Shown: positions 57,041-64,000 of the stretch, piece after piece
Position numbering within the stretch: the first letter of the stretch is position 1
Layout of the letters: the number at the start of each line of letters is the position of its first letter
NCBI GenBank assembly: GCA_026724425.1
Contig: JAIUCV010001237.1
Span: 1-64,000, forward strand
Origin: Erythrophleum ivorense
Lineage: Eukaryota > Streptophyta > Magnoliopsida > Fabales > Fabaceae
Reading direction: 5' to 3'
DNA length: 64,000 nt
Position numbers and translations under genes: made by a program
Notes under the pieces: generated by a model
What the model was told of the DNA's origin: nothing
Database searches by the model: none
What the model saw: only the letters and a program-made list of their open reading frames with translations

Positions 57041-58890
57041 ATGCCACCTAAATCCAGATCCAAGAGAACACCTAAAAAGACAAGGAGTTTGAAAGATTTA
57101 TTGGCTGAGGGGTCTGTGCTAATTCAACCTGAGAGTGGGGTAAACATTCTTGCTATGAAGATGGCACATGAAGATAATCAAAATCGAACTATCAAGGATT
57201 TTGTGGGAAGAACCATGAAAACTACTCAGCCTAGCATTGTAGTACCGGATTTTTAAACAAACAACTTTGAGTTAAAGCCGGTGATGATTTCAATGCTTCA
57301 AATGAATGGGCAGTTTAGTGGTAAATCAATAGATGATCTTAATAGACACATATTATCCTTATTAGAAGTCTGTGACTCTTTCAAACAGAATGGAGTGCCC
57401 AAAGGCTTAGATTATTCCTTATCTCTGTCAAGGATGATGCAAAATAATGGTTGCTTAATTTTCCAGAAGGATTTATTAACAATTAAGATGACTTAGAAGC
57501 AAAGTTCAGAACTCCCTTCATTCCAAATAACAAAATTGCTGATGCTAGACGTGATTTAATCAACTTCAAGCAATTACTGGATGAACACCTTTATGTGGCT
57601 TGGGAAAGATATAAACATTTGATAAGACAATGTCAAAGTCATGGCATGGATGAATGGGCCATTGTACAAAACTTTTGCACTAAACTCAATGCATAGTCAA
57701 ATACTATGCTAGCATCGATTCTTAATAGTAGTTATGACCAACTCCCAGTAGATGAGGTGATGAAGGTACTTAATAATCAATTTGAAAGTTATTCTTAAAG
57801 AGGGGATGAAAGACTAGCCATTCCCCAAACATCTAATACTAAAGAGGATTCTTCTACTTAGTTGGCTGCTATTTTATCGGCATTGAATAAGCGTTTTGAT
57901 TTACTAGAATCGCAAGTACAAAAGAAGACTGTTTTGAATGTGTGTTCTACATAAGTAACTTATATTGCATATGAGCAGTGTGGTGAGATACATATGCCAG
58001 ACTAGTGCCTAAGGTTTTTGCAATCAGAGTCAGTGAATTATGTAGAAAACTTTTAAAGGAGTTAGAACAACCCATACTCAAACACTTACAACCCTGCATG
58101 GCGTAATCATCTGAATTTTTCTTAGAAGCATGATCCATCAGTTAATCAGCTATCATCTTCTGGAACAAAGCCAACTCAACCTCTTGGGTTCTCTTAAGTG
58201 TCAAGGCAAAATGTTCCTATTCAAAAGCCCAAAACCAATTTAAAGGATGTTTTGGCTAAGTTTATAACTACTTAAATCAAGAATAATGAAGAGCAAGCTA
58301 GCATTAATGCAAAGGTGGACTCCTCTCTCAAGAATATAGAAGTGCAAATTGGGCAGTTAGCTTGTGCTATAAATGTACTGCATCAAAGAGGCTTGCCAAG
58401 TGATACAATTCCTAATCCAAGAAGAGATGGCAAGGAAGAATGTAAACCTATCACTTTGAGAAGTGGTAAAGAACTTCCTGAAGTACAAGCTCAAGTGAAG
58501 GAGCTAAATAATGTAAGTTCTAAGGGTCCATCAGGTGTTATTCAGATTAAAGATGAAGAACCTCAACAGGAAAAAGAGAAAAAGATTGCTTGGTTGAAGG
58601 CAAAAGAAGAGGACAAGGAAGGGAAGTCTAAAGTGAAAAAGTTGAATACAACTGAAGAAAAGATAGTGGTGCATCCTAAAGTGGTGCCATTGCCTCCATT
58701 TCCATAGAAATTATAAAAGAAAGTCCTTGATGAGCAGTACAAGAAGTTTTTAAACATGTTTAAGCAACTTTACATCAATATCCTCTTCTTTGAGGCTTTA
58801 GAGCAAATGACTAAATATGCTAAGTTCCTTAAAGATATGCTTAGCAAGAAGAAGTAGTTCACTAAATTTGCAATAGTAGCTTTGACAAAA
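57041..58890 (+). pseudogene. Athila-like gag, degenerate
   Basis: Starts MPPKSRSKRTPKKTRS at 57041. The capsid region shows MNGQFSGKSIDDLNRHILS, then DARRDLINFKQLLDEHLY and WERYKHLIRQC with EWAIVQNFCTKLN. A knuckle remnant YEQCGEIHMPD replaces the usual CxxC-type knuckle. NPAWRNHLNFS and IQIGQLA-like, KPITLRSGKELPE (58446-58490) follow. At least ten in-frame stops, mostly at positions where relatives have Trp, Gln or Arg. Confidence 0.88.
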
Positions 58891-58959
58891 GAGACCACTA
58901 ATATACTCAAGTCTAATCTTCTAACTAAGTATAAAGATCCTGGTTCCTTTTTTATCCCT

Positions 58960-59457
58960 TGTATGATTGGGGACAAATTTGAGGGTTAAGCACTTTATGA
59001 TTTATGATCTACTATAAACCTCATGCTATTATCTGTTTTTAGAAAGCTACAATTGGGTGAGGCCAATCCAACGACTATCATTTTGCAATTGGCTGATAGA
59101 AGCTTTTCTTATCCACATGGGATCATTGAAGACGTGCTAGTAAAGGTTGGCCCTTTCATTTATCCTGCTGATTTTATTGAGCTTGATATTGAAGAGAATA
59201 AAGATATCCTATTGATAGTGGGGAGGTCGTTTCTAACTACTGGTAAAGCGCTTGTTGATGTGAAAAAAGGAGAAATTATAATGAGACTTGGAGATGAGCA
59301 AGTCACCTTTAGTGTGGAGAAAGCTATGAAGTATATGGGTAGTATAGAAGAATGCTCAAAGGTGTTTATTATTGAAGAGGTAATTCAAGAAGGATTAGAT
59401 TCTTTTATTTTCACCGATCTTCTTGAAACAGTACTTGTTGGTAAAACTAGTATATGA
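58960..59457 (+). pseudogene. Athila-like protease
   Basis: ALYDL, then a stop, then STINLMLLSVFRKL, corresponds to the family's ALCDLGASINLMPLS protease motif with Gly turned into a stop. LQLADRSFSYPHGIIEDVLV and DILLIVGRSFLTTGKALVDV follow, as is normal. The catalytic Asp is present but the frame is broken. Confidence 0.88.
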
Positions 59458-59712
59458 GAGGTGATGAAAATGGAAGTTAAATACAAACTCAATGCATTTA
59501 GACTTGTTGCTAAGCAGAATGGGCAATTTGAATCGTTGGAGCTAGCTTCATGAAAAGCTCATGCTCTCCCATCATTCATTGAGCAGCCTCCAATTTTGGA
59601 GTTGAAACCTCTTCCACCACATCTTAAATATGCTTATTTGGGGGAAAGAGAGACTTTACCAATCATAGTTTCATCTATATTAACACTTCTCTAAGAAAAA
59701 CAACTACTGAAA

Positions 59713-60513
59713 GTGTTAAAGGAGCACAAAAGAGCTATTGGTTGGATCATAGCTAATATAAAAGGGATTATTCTAGCTATTTGCATGCATAAAATTCTCT
59801 TAGAAGATGACCATAAGAAATTAGTAGAGAATCAAAGGCGATTAAATCTTATAATAAAGGAAGTGGTCAAGAAAGAGATTATTAAGTGGCTTGATGCTGG
59901 TATTATCTATCCCATATCAGATAGTAACTAGGCAAGTCCAGTGCAATGTGTCCCTAAGAAAGGATGAATGACGGTGGTGAACAATGAGAAGAATGAAATA
60001 ATTGCCACAAGAACAGTTACGGGGTAGAAAGTTTGTATGGACTATAGGAAGTTGAACGCAGCTACAAGAAAGGATCATTTCCCGCTTCCATTCATTGATC
60101 AGATGCTAGATCGTCTAGCAGGAAAAGAATTCTTTTATTTCTTGGATGGCTATTTTGGTTACAATCAAATTGCAATTGCTCTTAAGGATCAAGAAAAAAC
60201 TACTTTTACATGTCCATATGGAACTTTCACATTTAGATGAATGCCTTTTGGATTGTGTAATGCCCCTGCCACATTTCAAAGATGTATGATGTCAATTTTC
60301 TCTGATATGATTGAGCATATCATGGAAGTCTTTATGGACGACTTCTCAGTGTTTGACATCACTTTTAAAGAATGTTTGGATAATTTGATAAGGGTCTTAC
60401 AAAGATGTAAAGATACCAATTTGGTTCTCAATTGGGAAAAGTGTCACTACATGGTCTGTGAAGGTATAATGCTTGGACATAAGGTGTCAAAAAGAGGATT
60501 AGAGGTGGATTGA
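59713..60513 (+). pseudogene. Athila-like reverse transcriptase
   Basis: In order: LKEHKRAIGWIIANIKGI, MDYRKLNAATRKDHFPLPFI, GYFGYNQIAIALKDQEKTTF, MPFGLCNAPATFQRCMMSIF, and the catalytic box VFMDDFSVF near 60331-60357 (FMDD intact). Stops occur near 59929, 59967, 60027 and 60240. Confidence 0.93.
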
Positions 60514-60555
60514 GCTAAGGTTTTAGTTATTGAGTAATTACCACTACCTACCAAT

Positions 60556-61116
60556 ATGAAAGCTGTTAGAAGTTTATTGGGGCACACTGGGTTTTATCGA
60601 AGATTCATCAAGGATTTCTGCAAGATAGCGAAACCTTTATCTCATTTGCTTGAGAAGGATACCCTATTCAAGTTTGATACAAATTGCTTGAACGCTTTTA
60701 AAGAGCTTAAGCAAAGACTTATCACAGCACTAATTATAGTGGCTCTTGATTGGTCACTACCCTTTGAGGTCATGTGCAATGCAAGTGAATATGCGGTTGA
60801 AGCTGTGCTTAGCCAGAGATATGGGAAGATCTTTCATCCTATCTATTATGCAAGCAAAACTCTAGCTGGAGTACAGGTAAATTACTCAACTACTGAAAAA
60901 GAAATGCTTGCTATTGTTTTTGTTTTTGAGAAATTTAGAGTGTATCTAATGGGCACTAGAGTCATAGTTCACACTGATCATACTGTTATAAGATATTTGT
61001 TGTGTAAGAAGGAATCTAAACCTAGGTTAATTAGATGGGTTTTATTATTACAAGAATTTGATGTGCAGATTATTGATAGGAAATGAGCTGAAAACTAAGT
61101 TGCTAATCACTTATCT
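60556..61116 (+). pseudogene. Athila-like RT thumb and RNase H
   Basis: VRSLLGHTGFYRRFIKDFCK begins the thumb. RNase H shows FEVMCNASEYAVEAVL, where relatives have the catalytic Asp in MCDASD, so this residue is now Asn. YSTTEKEMLAIVF, IVHTDHTVIRYL and IDRK, a stop, then AENQVANHLS-like residues follow. Confidence 0.93.
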
Positions 61117-61324
61117 AGGCTTATGAATAATTCTGAGTGTGTGGATGATTTATTGATTAATGAGAGTTTTCCTGATGAGTCTGTATTTGCTGTGAATAGT
61201 GTGTTTATGCCTTGGTATGCTAATTATGCCAATTACTTGGTTAGTGGTATTGTGCCTGATGAATTACAGTTTTATCAAAAGAATTTTTTTTTTTTGCAAG
61301 GTGTGAAATGATTTGTGTAAGATG

Positions 61325-62470
61325 AACCCTTTTTATATAAGAAGTGTGCTGATCAAATTTTGAGAAATTGTGTGCCTCAAAATGAACAAAATGATATTTT
61401 ATATGCTTGTCATGCTGCCCCTTATGGTGGTCATTTTAGTGGCCATCGTACTGCATATAAAGTACTATAATTTGAATATTATTGGCCTACATTATTTAAA
61501 AATGTTTACTTGTTTGTTTCTCATTGTGATACATGTCAGAGAACAGGTAACATCTTAAAGAGATATGAAATGCCTCAATATGGTATTTTTGAGGAAGAAT
61601 TATTTGATGTGTGGAGAATTGATTTTGTGGGGCCTTTTGTTTCATTTAGGAGCCATCAATATATATTGGTCGCTGTTGAGTATGTGAGTAAGTGGGTTGA
61701 GGCTGTGGCTTATCATTCTAATGATGCTAATACGGTGGTGTGATTTTTGAAAAAGACTATTTTTACTCGTCTTGTCACACCTAAGACAATCATTAGTGAT
61801 GAGGAGACTCATTTTAACAATAAGTTGTTTAAAGGTTTGCTTGCAAAGTATAGAGTCACCCATAAGATGGTATTGGCATATTGCCCTCAAACCAACAGGT
61901 TGTGTGAAGTGTTCAACAGAGAAATAAAAAGAATTTTAGAAAAAATTGTGAGTCTCACTAGAAAAGATTGGGCAGATAAGCTCAATGATACTTTATGGGC
62001 GTATAGGACAGTTTTTAAATCTCCAATAGGTATATCTCCCTATCAATTAGTTTTTGGAAAAGCTTGTCATTTGGCCATTGAGCTAGAGTATAAAGCATTT
62101 TGGGCTATAAAAAAAATTAAATTTTGATATAGATAAAATGAGTGAGAAAAGACTAATGCAACTAAATGAGTTAGATGAGTTTAGATTGCAGGCTTTTGAG
62201 AGTTCTAGAATTTACAAGGAAATGACCAAAAGAATTCATGATAGGCATATCTTACCAAGAAAGTTTGAACCTAAAGACCTTGTGTTGCTTTATAATTCTT
62301 GTTTGAAGTTGTTTTCAGGTAAGTTGAGATCCAGGTGGTATGGTCTGTTCAAAGTGATCTCTATGACACCTTATGGAGCTATCGTAGTTAAAGATGAGAA
62401 GTCAGGAGATCAATTTAAAGTAAATGGTCAAAGGCTTAAACATTATTTGGGTGGTGAGATAGACCGATAG
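61325..62470 (+). pseudogene. Athila-like integrase, degenerate
   Basis: The HHCC zinc finger (ACHAAPYGGHFSGHRTAYKV, CDTCQRTG) precedes the core. Catalytic residues are readable: Asp in WRIDFVGPF, Asp in TIISDEETHF and Glu in EVFNREIKRILE, so the D,D,E triad is kept despite stops. PIGISPYQLVFGKACHL and a C-terminal part (RKFEPKDLVLLYNS, GQRLKHYLGGE) complete it. Frames shift near 61317, 61740 and 62127. Confidence 0.93.
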
Positions 62471-64000
62471 ACAACGGTCCATAGCTTCTTTCAACCTTCT
62501 TGATTGGCTGATAAAGTCCAACTGAGGACTATAAATTAAGCGCTACTTGAGAGGCAACCCAAGTTTTCTTTTTGTTCTTGCGTTTTAGTTTGATGGTTCT
62601 TTTGTCTTTGGATTGATCTTCCTTTTTCTTTATGTGTTTTGTAGGTTTAGTGTTGGTGTGAAGTTTTGGATATTAGGGAACAAGTTGTTGGCTAGAAAAG
62701 ACAAGTTCAGTCATAAATTCCAGGGAGTTTCTAATTACTGATTTAAATTTCATATAATTCTTTTAGTAATCTTGATTATTTGATCATGTTTGACTAAAGT
62801 TTGATGGGAATGGGTTTAGTAATTGCATGATAGGAGGTGTAAATGGGGTTAGAAAGTACTTATTTTGAACACTTATGTGGAGGGTTAATCATTCTAAAAA
62901 AAAATTGATTTTCAATTTTGTGTTTTCTGAAAATAGTGCTGCTGCATCCACATATAATGCCACAACAAAAATGCCTGTAGTGCTTCTCTATACAAAAGCT
63001 AGAGAGCACAACGTCGCGGCATCAGTGTAGGATGCCACAGTAAGAAAAATTTTGAAAAAAATAAAGTAAAAAATAAAAGGGTTCTCTTCAAATTCATTTT
63101 ACCCTCATCGGCACCACCATTCTCCCACTTTTATTGGAAGCCGAAGCCCCTCTTTGCTTTTTTCAGCCATTTTTTTCCCTCTTTCTCTTCCCTCATGTAG
63201 CCCATTTTTCGGCCATCGTTGCTTTCGCTAACAACGTCGTTGCTCTATTTCCTTACAACCCTCTTCTATTTCCTATCTTCCCCTTCTCCACACTTCTTTC
63301 CTTTTCGAATACCCATATTCCTGCGTTACTCATTTCCATTTCGAGTTTGCCATTGGAGGTTCCTCAGCCCACTATCTCGCCTATTCTCGTCATTTCTTCA
63401 TTTTGCACCATCATTTCCTTTAGCAGTTTCCTTCATTAGTTTTGGACTCCATTATCTTCTCCATTTCAAGTTCAGCGTTCGGACTTCAACTCTGCTAGTG
63501 CTTTAGTTTTCGCATTTTCTTCTTCCAATACAGGTGTGGTTTTTGTTTAAATTTTTCTCTTCCTATCTATATTTGGGTCTTTAGAGCTTTGGGGGAAGTT
63601 TTAGTTTAGATTTTTTTTCCTTCCCCTCCATTTTCTGTCAAACCTAGGTAACCATTACTTCGACTGGATTTTTGATGTTGTTACTGGATTCGTTGATTAT
63701 TTTTAGGTGTTGAAATTAGTTTTGCATACCTTCTGCATGCTGTTGAGTTTTATTTGATTCTGAATTATGCCTTCAATATGTGCTTTAATTTTGTTGGTAG
63801 CTGTATCTGAGTGCCTTTGTGAATTGATTGAGAATGATTTGCTTGGTTGTTTGTTGCTGTGTATTCTTTAAGTTACATTGAGATGTTGAGAATAATTTTG
63901 TTCATGTAAAGGTGCAACTAGAGTTTTGTGTGGCAATTCCTTCATTTTCTATATCAATTTTTCCATTATCTTGTAACCACAGACTGACATCAGTCATTCA
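62471..64000 (+). mobile_element. Region 3' of pol in the Athila-like element, runs off the window
   Basis: Begins with the phrase aagcgctacttgagaggcaa that often follows Athila pol. Athila elements carry a long region here with an env-like open frame driven by a leader and intron. The pyrimidine-rich 63050-63540 stretch could be that leader. The open frames within it (from 63134 and 63219) are Phe/Ser/Leu-rich products of pyrimidine bias, and I do not call a protein. Paired GC motifs lie at 62936-63043. No LTR copy begins before 64000. Confidence 0.55.

Noticed and set aside
63134..63506. Overlapping open frames of 101 and 95 codons as an env-like protein
   Set aside because: Phe/Ser/Leu-rich translations in two frames at once point to pyrimidine-rich leader sequence, not a protein.

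Overview
The window is nuclear DNA of a eudicot plant. This rests on the very AT-rich intergenic sequence, short GT-AG introns, plant-type LTR retrotransposons and LINEs, and two host gene families found in land plants. I cannot name the species. No bacterial operons, CRISPR arrays or rRNA genes are visible.

Two host genes look intact. (1) A single-exon cytochrome P450 of CYP94C type (minus strand, 2098-3582, 494 aa), whose family oxidises the hormone jasmonoyl-isoleucine. (2) A ten-exon alcohol-forming fatty acyl-CoA reductase, FAR (minus strand, 33593-44512). I assembled it exon by exon. All nine introns have GT/AG borders and all phases agree, giving 498 aa with the NAD(P)-binding and YxxxK motifs present. 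Its 4.7-kb intron 4 carries a decayed LINE, itself interrupted by a MITE.

The rest is intergenic sequence and nested mobile DNA. 1-2097 and 3.7-13.4 kb: AT-rich spacer with small inverted-repeat elements. 13.5-17.8 kb: LTR-like sequence split by a complete CACTA transposon (TAA target duplication). 17.8-26.5 kb: a broken Ty3/gypsy chromovirus on the minus strand with a 3.5-kb LTR, its integrase split by a solo LTR (AAACT duplication). 26.5-30.9 kb: a copia gag fragment and a 2.8-kb solo LTR (AATTT duplication). 31.2-33.5 kb: a fold-back element and spacer. 45.7-53.9 kb: a LINE hit by two inverted copies of one copia family, which then recombined and flipped 1.76 kb of LINE sequence. 54-64 kb: an Athila-like Ty3/gypsy element (LTR, tRNA-Asp-type primer site, gag, pol), full of stop codons and running off the window end.

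I found no convincing new multi-gene system. The observations most worth following are the copia-mediated inversion, readable base by base from swapped target duplications and a restored LINE reading frame, and arrays of short GC-rich palindromes spaced about 21-22 bp apart inside the otherwise AT-rich gypsy LTRs.
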